Below are positions 48,346-56,805 of a DNA stretch of 64,000 nt, piece by piece; the first letter of the stretch is position 1, and every line of letters starts with the position of its first letter. This DNA is from Arthrobacter sp. UNC362MFTsu5.1. GTDB lineage: Bacteria > Actinomycetota > Actinomycetes > Actinomycetales > Micrococcaceae. Where the stretch lies: positions 62,001-126,000 of the forward strand of contig NZ_JMLE01000007.1 in the NCBI RefSeq assembly GCF_000685965.1, in the 5' to 3' direction. Under the pieces are notes generated by a model. It ran no database searches. It was given only the letters and a program-made list of their open reading frames with translations, and was not told the DNA's origin. A program made the position numbers and the translations under genes.

Positions 48346-48746
48346 CGGGGTTCCTCCAGGTGTTGGGGACCAAAGGCATCGGGTAGCACCTGGTCCATTG
48401 TCTTGATTCCCTGCGTGGTCATGAGTTCCATGTCGGGCGCGCGGAATTCGTACAGCAGCTGGCGGCAGCGCCCGCACGGCATCAGGATGTTGCCGCCGGC
48501 GTCCACGCAGTAGAAGGCGCGCAGCTGGCCGCCTCCGGTCATGTGCAGGTTGCCCACCAGGGCGCATTCGGCACAAAGGGTCAGGCCGTAGCTTGCGTTT
48601 TCCACGTTGCAGCCGCTGACGATCCGGCCGTCCGCGGTGAGGGCAGCCGCCCCCACCGCAAACTTCGAATACGGCGCGTACGCGTTCTTCATGGCGGAAA
48701 CGGCGGCCGCTTCGAGCGCCGCCCAGTCCACCGTGTTGAGTTCCAC
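48342..48746 (-). CDS. cdd: Cytidine deaminase Cdd
   Basis: The 134-residue homotetrameric type converts (deoxy)cytidine to (deoxy)uridine. Start GTG 48746 has AAGGG 9 nt upstream; TTG 48755 is possible. Zn ligands are Cys58 in L-C-A-E (Glu60 catalytic), Cys91 and Cys94 in P-C-G-R-C. It lies between the permease gene and deoA with overlapping or near-overlapping ends, so import and conversion are co-expressed. Confidence 0.95.
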   Translation of the reverse strand: MELNTVDWAALEAAAVSAMKNAYAPYSKFAVGAAALTADGRIVSGCNVENASYGLTLCAECALVGNLHMTGGGQLRAFYCVDAGGNILMPCGRCRQLLYEFRAPDMELMTTQGIKTMDQVLPDAFGPQHLEEPR

Positions 48747-48751
48747 CGGCG

Positions 48752-50095
48752 TCAACCCTTGACGTACGGTATGCCGCTGGCGGCCGGCGGCCTGGAACGG
48801 CCCACGAGGCCGGCCACGGCAAGCACCGTCACCAGGTACGGAAGCATGGCCATGAACTGGCTCGGAACAGGCGTGCCGATGATGGTCACGATGCTCTGCA
48901 GGTTGTCCGCGAAGCCGAACAGCAGCGCGGCGAAGAAGGCACCGATCGGGTTCCAGCGGCCGAAGATCAGCGCGGCCAGGGCGATGAAGCCGCGTCCGCC
49001 TGAAATCTCCTTGGTGAAACTGTCGATGGCCACCAGGGTGAAGAAGGAACCGCCGATGCCTGCAACGGCGCCGCCGAGGGTGACGTTCCAGAAGCGGGTG
49101 GCGTTGACCTTGATGCCCATGGTGTCCGCGGCCTGGGGGTGTTCCCCGACGGCACGGACACGCAGGCCCCATTTGGTCTTGAAGAGGCCGATCCACACCA
49201 CGATGACCGCAATGTACATCAGGTATCCCACCACGGACTGCTTAAAGAGGATGGGGCCGATCACAGGGATGCTCGAGAGCACAGGGATGTCGATGATGGG
49301 CAGCCGGCCCGGTGAGTTGAACTGGGCCTTGTTGGCCTGCATCACCGTGCTGAACAGGAAGCCCGTCAGGCCGGAGACCAGGACGTTGAGCACCACGCCC
49401 ACGATGATCTGGTTGACCAGGTATTTGATGCTGAAGACTGCCAGCACCATGGAGACAATGGCGCCGGCCACGGCCGCTGCCAGCAGCCCGATAAAGGGGC
49501 TCTTGGTCAGGGTGGCCACCATCGCAGCGGTGAATGCACCGCCGAGCAGCTGGCCCTCAATGGCGATATTGACAACGCCGACGCGTTCGCAGAGAACACC
49601 GGAAAGGGAACCGAACACCAGAGGGACTGCCAGGGTCACGGAACCGGCGATGAGCCCGGCAAGCGAAATGCTCGGCGTGCGGGCGCCGCCCACCACCCAG
49701 ATCAGGAACGCTGCCACGAACAGCACGATAAAGACGATCGGCAGCCAGCCGGGAGAGGCTTCGTTCCTCGTCTTGAGGTACACGGCATAGCCGGCCAGGC
49801 CCAGCATCAGGACCGACAGGACGATTCCGCCCAGGAAGGCGGGCACTTCGATGGCCGGAAGCTGGAAGAAATCGCCGCTCGAGGAGATCCCGAACTTGGC
49901 CGTCTGGTTGGGTCCCATGATGCCGAAGAAGATGAAGGCGACGACGCCGAGCACGGCAAGGAGGACCGGCACCTTCCAGGTCACGGGCTTTGCCGAAATC
50001 GCGGGGGCTTTCTCCCTGGCCGACTCCGGTGTTCCCGGCTGCGGTTTGCCTTGCTGCGGCTTTCCCGGAACGGGCGATGTTGCTGTTGTGCTCAT
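48752..50095 (-). CDS. Nucleoside ABC transporter permease (second)
   Basis: The 447-residue membrane protein is a member of the BPD_transp_2 family (as YufQ/NupQ). A polar N-terminus of ~40 residues precedes about ten helices. G-V-V-N-I-A-I-E-G-Q-L-L-G-G-A-F and G-G-A-V-A-G-I-G-G-S-F are typical. It pairs with the other permease to form the channel for purine/pyrimidine nucleosides. Its start overlaps the upstream permease by 4 bp. Confidence 0.9.
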   Translation of the reverse strand: MSTTATSPVPGKPQQGKPQPGTPESAREKAPAISAKPVTWKVPVLLAVLGVVAFIFFGIMGPNQTAKFGISSSGDFFQLPAIEVPAFLGGIVLSVLMLGLAGYAVYLKTRNEASPGWLPIVFIVLFVAAFLIWVVGGARTPSISLAGLIAGSVTLAVPLVFGSLSGVLCERVGVVNIAIEGQLLGGAFTAAMVATLTKSPFIGLLAAAVAGAIVSMVLAVFSIKYLVNQIIVGVVLNVLVSGLTGFLFSTVMQANKAQFNSPGRLPIIDIPVLSSIPVIGPILFKQSVVGYLMYIAVIVVWIGLFKTKWGLRVRAVGEHPQAADTMGIKVNATRFWNVTLGGAVAGIGGSFFTLVAIDSFTKEISGGRGFIALAALIFGRWNPIGAFFAALLFGFADNLQSIVTIIGTPVPSQFMAMLPYLVTVLAVAGLVGRSRPPAASGIPYVKG

Positions 50096-51543
50096 GCTGC
50101 ACCTCCGGTGATGGCTGCCTTCTTGGACTTACCGGCCGTTGCGGCCTTCTTCTTGCGGGGATTGAGCCCGAAGAGGGCGCGCACCAGCGGCGGCGCCGCG
50201 ATGAACAGGACGATCAGTGACTGGACCACGAGCACAATGTCGATCGGGGTTCCTGTCTGGATCTGCATCTGCACAGCCCCGGCGCGGAAGGCGCCGAACA
50301 GCAGACCGGCAGCGAAGGTGCCCCACGGCGTCGAACGCCCCAGGAGCGCAACGGTGATGGCATCGAAACCGTAGGTTGCCGCAACGCCGTCGGTCAGGAC
50401 CTTTTCGGTTCCCGCGACCTGCGCCACGCCTGACATGCCCGCAAGGGCACCGGCGATCGCCATGACCAGGACCGTGGCCCGGGGAACGTTGATGCCCGCG
50501 GTCAGAGCCGCTTTGGGGTTGGCCCCGACGGCGCGGAATTCAAAGCCGACCGTGGAGCGGTTGAGCAGCCACCAGACAAAAACGGTGGCGGCGATGGCCA
50601 GGAGGAAGCCCAGGTGGAGCCTGTACTGCGTACCAAGGATCTGCGGATACACGGCGCTCGGATCCAGGATCGGCGAGATGGGGTTGGACTCCCCGGGCCG
50701 CTGGAACGCCGGGGTGTTCAACAGGTAGCGCAGGAAGTACAGGGCGATGTAGTTGAACATGATGGTCAGGATGACCTCATGGGCGCCGGTGCGGGCCTTC
50801 AGCAGGCCCACGAGTCCGCCCCAGAGGGCACCGCCCACGATGCCGGCAATGAGGACCAGCAGCAGGTGCAGTCCCAGCGGCAGGTGCAGGGCAAAGCCGA
50901 CCCAGGCGGCGAGGATGCCGGCCATGATGATCTGCCCCTGCGCACCGATGTTGAACAGGCCTGCGCGGAATGCCAGTGCGACGCCGAGGCCGGCCGTGAT
51001 CAGCGGGGTTGCGATGGTGAGGGTTTCCATCAGCGGAGCAAACTGCACCGCGACGCTGGAGCCGCGGGGATTGAACACCGAGCCCTGGAACAGTGCGACA
51101 TACGAACGGGTCGCAGCGTTCCAGACAGCCGAGAAGAAGTCCGAGGGCCGGGCAAAGAGGTAGCTCGCGGTGGCACCCACCTGTTTGTCCGTGCTGGCGA
51201 TGAGAAGTCCGCCGAGGATCAGGGCAAGCAGGACGGCGAGCACCGACACGATGCCGCTGCCGGTGAAGATCCGCCGGACCAGCGTGTCCGCACCGCCCGG
51301 AACAATGCCGCTCTGGGCCGAGACGGGAACGGCCGAGGGCTGCATCGCGCCGCCGGCTGTGTCCAGCGCGGTGGCGGCGGCTGCGTCTTCGCCCGGCGTC
51401 TTGGGGCCGGGCGCTGCGGTTTCCGGTGCTGGGGTTGCCGGTGCTGGGTTCTCCGGTGAGCGGGTAGCCGGGGTTTCCGTTTTGTTTTCGTCAGCCACGT
51501 GTTTGGGCTGGTCCTGTTCACTCATGGTCGCCTCCTTCGGCAC
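50092..51543 (-). CDS. Nucleoside ABC transporter permease (first)
   Basis: The 483-residue permease (YufP/NupP-like) has a ~85-residue Pro/Ala/Thr-rich cytoplasmic N-terminus before the helices. A-G-L-F-N-I-G-A-Q-G-Q-I-I-M-A-G and a C-terminal Lys-rich tail (R-K-K-K-A-A-T-A-G-K-S-K-K) follow. The family motif G-L-F-N-I-G-A-Q-G-Q is diagnostic. It overlaps the ATPase gene by 26 bp and the next permease by 4 bp. Confidence 0.9.
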   Translation of the reverse strand: MPKEATMSEQDQPKHVADENKTETPATRSPENPAPATPAPETAAPGPKTPGEDAAAATALDTAGGAMQPSAVPVSAQSGIVPGGADTLVRRIFTGSGIVSVLAVLLALILGGLLIASTDKQVGATASYLFARPSDFFSAVWNAATRSYVALFQGSVFNPRGSSVAVQFAPLMETLTIATPLITAGLGVALAFRAGLFNIGAQGQIIMAGILAAWVGFALHLPLGLHLLLVLIAGIVGGALWGGLVGLLKARTGAHEVILTIMFNYIALYFLRYLLNTPAFQRPGESNPISPILDPSAVYPQILGTQYRLHLGFLLAIAATVFVWWLLNRSTVGFEFRAVGANPKAALTAGINVPRATVLVMAIAGALAGMSGVAQVAGTEKVLTDGVAATYGFDAITVALLGRSTPWGTFAAGLLFGAFRAGAVQMQIQTGTPIDIVLVVQSLIVLFIAAPPLVRALFGLNPRKKKAATAGKSKKAAITGGAA

Positions 51544-53164
51544 CGGAGGTGGAAGTCTGTACGGGCGTGTGGGCGCTGCCGGGGTGGGCGCTGCCGGCGC
51601 TGGCGCTGCCGGGGTGGGCGCTGCCGGGGTGGGCCGTGTCCGCGTGGGCGCTTTCGGGGGAAAGTCCCGCCATCATCAGGCCCAGGACATCGCGGCCGGT
51701 GCCTGCGGGCACGATGCCCACCAGCTTGCCTTTGTAGAGCACTGCGATCCGGTCCGCGAGTTCGATGACTTCGTCGAGTTCGGTGGACACGATCATCACC
51801 GGAGTGCCCTGGTCCCGTTCAGCCACGATGCGTTTGTGCAGGAACTCGATGGATCCCACATCCACGCCGCGGGTGGGCTGGGAGGCGATGAACAGTCGCA
51901 GCGGCCGGGACAGCTCCCGGGCCATGACCACTTTCTGCTGGTTTCCGCCGGAAAGGGTTCCCGCGGCCAGCGCCCCGGACGGTGTCCTGACGTCAAACTC
52001 GTCGATCCTGGACTTGGCGTTCTCCAGGATCCTGGCCGGGCTCATGCTGATGCCCTTGGCGTAGGGCGCCTGGTCGTAGAGGTCCAGGACCAGGTTCTCC
52101 GCGATGGAGAAGGTGCCAATGAGCCCGTCAACGGTCCGGTCTTCCGGAACGAAGCCGACGCCGGCCCGGAGTACTTCCTTGACGCTGTGGCCCAGGAGCT
52201 CCTCGCCGTCCAGCAGGATCGATCCGTGGCAGCGTTCCTGCAGGCCAAGGATGGCTTCGGTGAGTTCTGTCTGGCCGTTGCCCTGCACACCAGCCACGGC
52301 GAGGATTTCGCCGCGGGCGATGTCGAAGCTGATGCCGTCCACCACATGCTGGCCGGTGGGCGCGATCACGGTGAGGTCCTTGACCTGGAACGTGGTTTCC
52401 TGCGGCTTCGCCGGGGCCTTGTCCAGGGTCAGGTTCACTGCGCGGCCCACCATCATGGAGGCCAGCTCGGTGGTGGACGCGCCGGGATCCGCCGTGCCCA
52501 CCACTTTGCCGCGGCGGATGACCGTGATGGTGTCGGAAACAGCCTTCACTTCGCGAAGTTTGTGCGAGATGAAAACGATCGAGGTGCCGTTGCTTTTCAG
52601 CTGGCGCATGATGTCCAGGAGCTCGTCGGTGTCCTGCGGTGTCAGCACGGCAGTGGGTTCATCGAGGATGAGCACCTTTGCGTCGCGGACCAGTGCCTTG
52701 ATGATTTCCACACGCTGCTGGACGCCCACGGGGAGGTCCTCGATCAGGGCGTCGGGGTCGACGTCGAAACCGTATTTGTCGGAGATTTCCTTGATTTTGC
52801 GGCGGGTATCATCCAGGTTGAGGAAGCCGCCGGCCTTGGTGGTTTCTGCGCCGAGCGCCACGTTCTCCGCGACGGTGAACACGGGAACCAGCATGAAGTG
52901 CTGGTGCACCATGCCGATGCCCGCCGCCATGGCGTCGCCCGGTCCGCGGAAGGTGACGGCCTTGCCATCCACCAGGATTTCGCCCTCACTGGGCTCGTAG
53001 AGTCCGTACAGGACATTCATCAGCGTGGACTTGCCAGCGCCGTTTTCACCAAGAAGGCAATGAATTTGCCCGGGTTCAACAACCACGTCGATGTGATCGT
53101 TGGCAATAAGGGAGCCGAAGCGTTTGGTGATCCCTCTGAGTTCAAGTTTCAAAACTCTGACCAA
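51518..53164 (-). CDS. Nucleoside ABC transporter ATP-binding protein (duplicated ATPase)
   Basis: The ~548-residue protein carries two ABC domains, as in YufO/NupO and sugar importers: Walker A G-E-N-G-A-G-K-S-T in the first, L-S-G-G-N-Q-Q-K-V-V-M-A-R-E-L-S signature in the second, and a degenerate signature V-G-V-Q-Q-R-V-E-I-I in the first. The start is TTG at 53164 or 53152; neither has a strong ribosome binding site. The C-terminus has a ~40-residue low-complexity repeat G-S-A-H-P, encoded by imperfect 15-bp units near 51570-51650. A hairpin separates it from bmp. Confidence 0.92.
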   Translation of the reverse strand: MVRVLKLELRGITKRFGSLIANDHIDVVVEPGQIHCLLGENGAGKSTLMNVLYGLYEPSEGEILVDGKAVTFRGPGDAMAAGIGMVHQHFMLVPVFTVAENVALGAETTKAGGFLNLDDTRRKIKEISDKYGFDVDPDALIEDLPVGVQQRVEIIKALVRDAKVLILDEPTAVLTPQDTDELLDIMRQLKSNGTSIVFISHKLREVKAVSDTITVIRRGKVVGTADPGASTTELASMMVGRAVNLTLDKAPAKPQETTFQVKDLTVIAPTGQHVVDGISFDIARGEILAVAGVQGNGQTELTEAILGLQERCHGSILLDGEELLGHSVKEVLRAGVGFVPEDRTVDGLIGTFSIAENLVLDLYDQAPYAKGISMSPARILENAKSRIDEFDVRTPSGALAAGTLSGGNQQKVVMARELSRPLRLFIASQPTRGVDVGSIEFLHKRIVAERDQGTPVMIVSTELDEVIELADRIAVLYKGKLVGIVPAGTGRDVLGLMMAGLSPESAHADTAHPGSAHPGSASAGSAHPGSAHTPVQTSTSGAEGGDHE

Positions 53165-53280
53165 TCTCGAAGCGTCCGGAAGATGTGCCCGGACGGGATA
53201 TGTGGCTGCAGCACCAGCCTAGTGCCTGCAGCCCTTGGCGGAGCGGGCAGTGCTCCTCGGAAAAGCTGACGCCCAACGAA

Positions 53281-53326
53281 AAGCGCCACCGCCCGGAAGT
53301 CAATGACCAACCGGGTGGTGGCGCTT
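53281..53326 (-). terminator. Intercistronic hairpin between bmp and the ATPase gene
   Basis: AAGCGCCACCGCCCGG (53281-53296) pairs with CCGGGTGGTGGCGCTT (53311-53326), one mismatch, 14-nt loop. It lies 12 bp past the bmp stop. It may partly terminate, giving more binding protein than transporter. Confidence 0.7.
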
Positions 53327-53337
53327 TGCGGAGGAAG

Positions 53338-54447
53338 TTAGGCCTTCGGGCTCGCTGCCGACTCGACCTTCAGCTTGCCGTCAACGATGTCCTTCTTGAT
53401 CTGATCCAGTTCGGTCTTCAGCTCCGCGGGAACCTGGGACTCCAGAGCGTGGAACGGAGCCAGCTGGACGCCGTCGTTGGCGAGGGTGCCGACGTACGGC
53501 GTGTTGCTGAACTTGCCGTCCTTGTCTTCCTTGACAACGGTCTCAACGGCTTCGCCCATCTGCTTCATGACGGAGGAGAGCATGAGGTCCTTGTAATCCG
53601 GAGCGGTCAGGAAGCCGTCGGAGTCAACCCAGATGAGCTTGACGTCCTTGCCTGCGGCTTTTGCTTCCTTGAGCGCTGCGCCTGCGCCCTTGCCTACGGG
53701 GCCGGCAACGGGCATCACGATGTCGGCGCCCTGGTCCAGGAAGTTTTGGGTCAGCTGCTTGCCCTTGTCCTGCTTTTCGAAGTCACCGGTGAAGCTACCG
53801 TCCTGCTTGGCCTTGTCCCAGCCAAGGACCTTGATGTCCTTGCCCTTCTTCTCGTTGTAGTACTTGACGCCATCGGCGTAGCCGTCCATGAAGATGGTGA
53901 CGGTGGGGATCTTGATGCCGCCGAAGGTGGCCACTGTTCCGGTCTTGGTGGAGCCTGCAGCCAGGTACCCGGCGAGGAAGGCAGCCTGGGCGGTGTCGTA
54001 GATGATCGGCTTGACGTTGCTGATGGGGGTCTCGTAGCCGAAGTCGATGATGGCGAAGTGGCTGTCCGGGTTGGCCGTTGCCTGCGCCTTGGTGGCGTCG
54101 CCGAGGAGGAAGCCGACGGTGACGGTCAGATCGCAGCCTGCGGTGACCATGGCGCGGAGGTTCGGCTCGAAGTCGTTGTTGGTCTTTGATTCGACCTGGT
54201 TGACCTTGATTCCGAGGTCCTTCTCAGCCTTCTTCAGGCCTTCGTAGGAGGACTGGTTGAACGACTGGTCGTCGAATCCGCCCGAGTCGGACACGATGCA
54301 GCCCGTGTAGTCGCTTGCGGTGGCGCTTGCGCTGCTGCCGGCTTCCGGGGCAGCCCCGCAGCCGGTCAGCAGAAGAGCTGCCGCCCCGGCGGTGGCGACG
54401 CCGGTCATTGAACCGCGCTTGAGGGTTGCACGCAGTGAGTTCTTCAA
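53338..54447 (-). CDS. BMP-family (BmpA/PnrA) nucleoside-binding lipoprotein
   Basis: 369 residues from TTG 54447, fixed by GGAGG 4 nt upstream; an open extension to 54612 lacks a signal peptide start. The signal peptide ends in a lipobox L-L-L-T-G-C. The BMP domain follows: D-S-G-G-F-D-D-Q-S-F-N-Q-S, which in PnrA contacts nucleosides, and I-P-T-V-T-I-F-M-D-G-Y-A-D-G-V. It captures purine or pyrimidine nucleosides at the cell surface for the ABC system encoded downstream. Confidence 0.93.
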   Translation of the reverse strand: MKNSLRATLKRGSMTGVATAGAAALLLTGCGAAPEAGSSASATASDYTGCIVSDSGGFDDQSFNQSSYEGLKKAEKDLGIKVNQVESKTNNDFEPNLRAMVTAGCDLTVTVGFLLGDATKAQATANPDSHFAIIDFGYETPISNVKPIIYDTAQAAFLAGYLAAGSTKTGTVATFGGIKIPTVTIFMDGYADGVKYYNEKKGKDIKVLGWDKAKQDGSFTGDFEKQDKGKQLTQNFLDQGADIVMPVAGPVGKGAGAALKEAKAAGKDVKLIWVDSDGFLTAPDYKDLMLSSVMKQMGEAVETVVKEDKDGKFSNTPYVGTLANDGVQLAPFHALESQVPAELKTELDQIKKDIVDGKLKVESAASPKA

Positions 54448-54517
54448 TTTTCCTCCAGGAACAAAGAGATAGGCGCTACGACGGGTGTTCAATGAGTGTC
54501 CGTTTCGAATGCTCCAC

Positions 54518-54539
54518 ACTGAAATTCTGTTTTCACTGA
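54518..54539. promoter_or_regulatory. Candidate operator upstream of bmp
   Basis: CACTGAAA-TTCTGT-TTTCACTG, an 8-bp inverted repeat (7 of 8 pairs) with 6-nt spacing, ~75 bp upstream of the bmp start. A second palindrome ACAGT-T-ACTGT sits at 54574-54584. The regulator is unknown. Confidence 0.4.
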
Positions 54540-54598
54540 TGGGTTCGCAGCACTGCGCCGAGGCGCACTGATGACAGTTACTGTAGTGGCCTGGAACA

Positions 54599-54627
54599 CG
54601 TCCGGGTACCACAGGGGCACCCGGACG
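54599..54627 (-). terminator. Terminator after the NADP-dependent oxidoreductase gene
   Basis: CGTCCGGGT (54599-54607) pairs with ACCCGGACG (54619-54627), 9 bp with an 11-nt loop, 60 bp past the stop. Confidence 0.5.
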
Positions 54628-54687
54628 CGGAGATCGTTGAGAACTTGTTACCTACCGGTAGCCGGTACCGCAAGTCATGTCCATTTC

Positions 54688-55713
54688 CTAGAGCCGGACC
54701 AGCATCTTCCCGGTGTTGGCGCCGTCGAGGAGGTCCATGAACGCCTGCGGGGCGTTTTCGAGGCCGTCCACCACCGTTTCGTCATAGCGGACGGTGCCGT
54801 CAGCCACCCAGGCGGACACGGTGCCCACGAACTCAGCCATGTGCTGCCAGTAGCCGCCGACCAGGAAGCCTTTGAGCGTGAGCTGCTTGCCGATGGCCAG
54901 CATGAGGTTCCGCGGGGCGGGAGTCGGTTCCGTCGAGTTGTACTGCGCAATGGCGCCGCACATGGCAACGCGGCCGCCGACCGTGAGCGCGGACAGTGCC
55001 GCCTCCAGGTGTTCACCGCCGACGTTGTCGAAGTACACGTCAATCCCGCGTTCCCCGGCAGCCGCCGCGAGCTGCGCGGCCACCGGGCCGTCGTTGTAGT
55101 TGAACGCGGCGTCGAAGCCGAGCTCCAGCAGGCGGGCCACCTTTTCCGGGGATCCTGCACTGCCGATCACCTTGGAAGCGCCCATCGCCTTGGCGATCTG
55201 TCCCACGAGCGACCCGACGGCTCCAGCTGCCCCGGAAACGAAGACCACTTCTCCGGGCTTGAATTCGGCGACTTTCAGGAGGCCGGCATACGCCGTCAGG
55301 CCCGTCATGCCCAGGGCGCCGAGGAACGCTGACGCCGGGGCCAGGTCGGTGCGCGCCAGGGACGTGGCCGCAGCGTCCACAACGGCGTATTCACGCCAGC
55401 CGAGGGAATGCACGACGACGTCCCCCACCTTGCGCTCATCGGAACGGGACGCGATCACCTCACCGACGGCACCGCCGTCGAGCGCTGCATCCAGCGCAAA
55501 CGGCGCCGAATACGACTTGACGTCGTTCATGCGGCCGCGCATGTAGGGATCGACGGAGATGAACTGGTTGCGGACCAGCACCTGGCCGTCCTGCAGTTCC
55601 GCGAGGTCGGACTCGGCCAGACGGAAGTTTTCCGGGACGGGCCGGCCGTGCGGGCGGGACGCCAGCTGGATTTCGCGGGTGGTGAGGGGAAGGGTTGCGG
55701 TGTTGGCGCTCAT
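54688..55713 (-). CDS. NADP-dependent oxidoreductase, MDR/PTGR (CurA-like) family
   Basis: The 341-residue medium-chain reductase lacks the zinc site. It has S-V-D-P-Y-M-R-G-R-M-N (typical of CurA/2-alkenal reductases) and a Rossmann loop S-G-A-A-G-A-V-G-S-L-V-G-Q. D-V-Y-F-D-N-V-G-G-E-H-L also fits. These enzymes reduce alpha,beta-unsaturated carbonyls with NADPH. The stop of ohr and the start of this gene overlap by 4 bp, so it forms an oxidative/electrophile stress unit with ohr. Confidence 0.92.
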   Translation of the reverse strand: MSANTATLPLTTREIQLASRPHGRPVPENFRLAESDLAELQDGQVLVRNQFISVDPYMRGRMNDVKSYSAPFALDAALDGGAVGEVIASRSDERKVGDVVVHSLGWREYAVVDAAATSLARTDLAPASAFLGALGMTGLTAYAGLLKVAEFKPGEVVFVSGAAGAVGSLVGQIAKAMGASKVIGSAGSPEKVARLLELGFDAAFNYNDGPVAAQLAAAAGERGIDVYFDNVGGEHLEAALSALTVGGRVAMCGAIAQYNSTEPTPAPRNLMLAIGKQLTLKGFLVGGYWQHMAEFVGTVSAWVADGTVRYDETVVDGLENAPQAFMDLLDGANTGKMLVRL

Positions 55714-56141
55714 GCGGCCACCTCCAGGATCTTGATGTCTACGTTGATGTTGCCGCGGGTGGCATTTGAGTACGGGCAGATCTGGTGCGCTTTGGCCACG
55801 AGGGCCTCCGCCGTCGCCAGGTCCAGGGCGGGGAGGGCGATTTCGAGTTCAGCGGCCAGGCCATAGCCCACGCCGCCCTCGAGTGCGCCGAAGTGGATCT
55901 TGGCTGCCACCGCGGAATCGGTGAGGTCGGCCTTTTCCTTCCGGCCCACCAGGCGCAGGGCGGAGTGGAAGCACGCGGCGTAGCCGGCTGCAAAGAGCTG
56001 TTCCGGGTTGGTGCCCTGGCCGTTGCCGCCCAGTTCCACCGGGCTGGCGAGGATGACGTCCAGCTTGCCGTCTTGGGTGCGGGCGTTTCCGTCCCGTCCT
56101 TCGCCTGAAGCGAGGGCTTCAGCTGTGTAAAGAGTCTTCAC
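55710..56141 (-). CDS. ohr: Organic hydroperoxide resistance protein Ohr
   Basis: The 143-residue OsmC/Ohr-fold peroxidase has the reactive cysteine in A-A-C-F (Cys57) and the resolving cysteine in I-C-P-Y-S-N-A-T-R-G-N (Cys122), with N-P-E-Q-L-F-A-A-G-Y. It detoxifies lipid and organic hydroperoxides using dihydrolipoyl thiols. The start is GTG 56141, 28 bp after ohrR; it overlaps the downstream reductase. Confidence 0.95.
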   Translation of the reverse strand: MKTLYTAEALASGEGRDGNARTQDGKLDVILASPVELGGNGQGTNPEQLFAAGYAACFHSALRLVGRKEKADLTDSAVAAKIHFGALEGGVGYGLAAELEIALPALDLATAEALVAKAHQICPYSNATRGNINVDIKILEVAA

Positions 56142-56169
56142 GTGGTTCCGTTCTGTTGGGGGAAATCTG

Positions 56170-56619
56170 TTAGCGATAGGAGTGGAGGGCCGCGGTGAGC
56201 CTCGACAGGGTCTCCCGGAGCTGGTCCAGCTCGGCCGCGGACAAACCGGCGGCGTCTGCGAGCTGCTGCGGAATGGCGTTGGCCCGCGCGCTGAGCGCAG
56301 TACCGGAGTCCGTCAGGAAGACCTCCACCCGGCGCTCGTCCTCGGTGGAACGCCTGCGCTCCACCAGCCCCAGCGACTCGAGCCTCTTCAGCAGCGGGGA
56401 CAGGGTGCCTGAGTCCAGGCCCAGCTCCTCCCCCAGCTCGCGGACACTGCGGGGCTGTTCCTCCCAGAGCACCAGCATGGCCAGGTACTGCGGATAGGTC
56501 AGGCCCAGCTGGTCCAGCATGGGCCGGTACACGGCAGTGGCTGCCTTCGACGCGGAGTAGAGGGCGAAGCACACCTGCCTGTTCAGGCGGGGGGCGTTGA
56601 GTCTGGGAGCGTCGGTCAT
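56170..56619 (-). CDS. ohrR: OhrR-type MarR-family repressor
   Basis: 149 residues from ATG 56619. The N-terminal redox-sensing cysteine is Cys17 in Q-V-C-F-A-L-Y-S-A-S, as in OhrR. A winged helix follows with L-G-L-D-S-G-T-L-S-P-L-L-K-R-L-E and the wing R-R-S-T-E-D-E-R-R-V. Oxidation by organic peroxides would release it from the palindrome just upstream of its own start, inducing ohrR, ohr and the reductase. Confidence 0.93.
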   Translation of the reverse strand: MTDAPRLNAPRLNRQVCFALYSASKAATAVYRPMLDQLGLTYPQYLAMLVLWEEQPRSVRELGEELGLDSGTLSPLLKRLESLGLVERRRSTEDERRVEVFLTDSGTALSARANAIPQQLADAAGLSAAELDQLRETLSRLTAALHSYR

Positions 56620-56634
56620 GAATAAAACGATATC

Positions 56635-56651
56635 GCACAATTAGATTGTGC
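56635..56651. promoter_or_regulatory. OhrR operator
   Basis: GCACAAT-TAG-ATTGTGC is a perfect 7-bp inverted repeat 15 bp upstream of the ohrR start. Its core ACAATTAGATTGT differs by one base from the known B. subtilis OhrR core ACAATTAAATTGT. Confidence 0.8.
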
Positions 56652-56674
56652 ACAACTCATCTGCACTTGGTGAG

Positions 56675-56793
56675 AGTGCGAACGGACACTTCCGGCCCCA
56701 ACAGAAGCGCGAACGTACAGTTGAGGCCCCGGGGTCGGGGCCTCAACTGTACGTTCGCGCTTGAAGGGTGGGGCGTAAGTGTCCGTTCGCGCT
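56675..56793. repeat. Nested repeat-family cluster between M20 gene and ohrR
   Basis: Four copies of the GCGCGAACGKACA element form two nested inverted pairs. The outer pair is AGTGCGAACGGACACTT (56675-56691) with its near complement at 56777-56793. The inner pair is perfect 25-bp arms at 56706-56730 and 56737-56761, beginning AGCGCGAACGTACAGTTGAG, loop 6 nt. Same family as at 541-636 and 1632-1689. Confidence 0.9.
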
Positions 56794-56805
56794 TTGAGGG
56801 TGGGC

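Noticed and set aside
48345..48822. Upstream extension of deoA in the same frame
   Set aside because: It overlaps cdd completely, and GGAGG before GTG 48345 fixes the start.
54448..54600. Purine riboswitch upstream of the nucleoside operon
   Set aside because: No purine-aptamer core sequences were recognised; only short palindromes are present.
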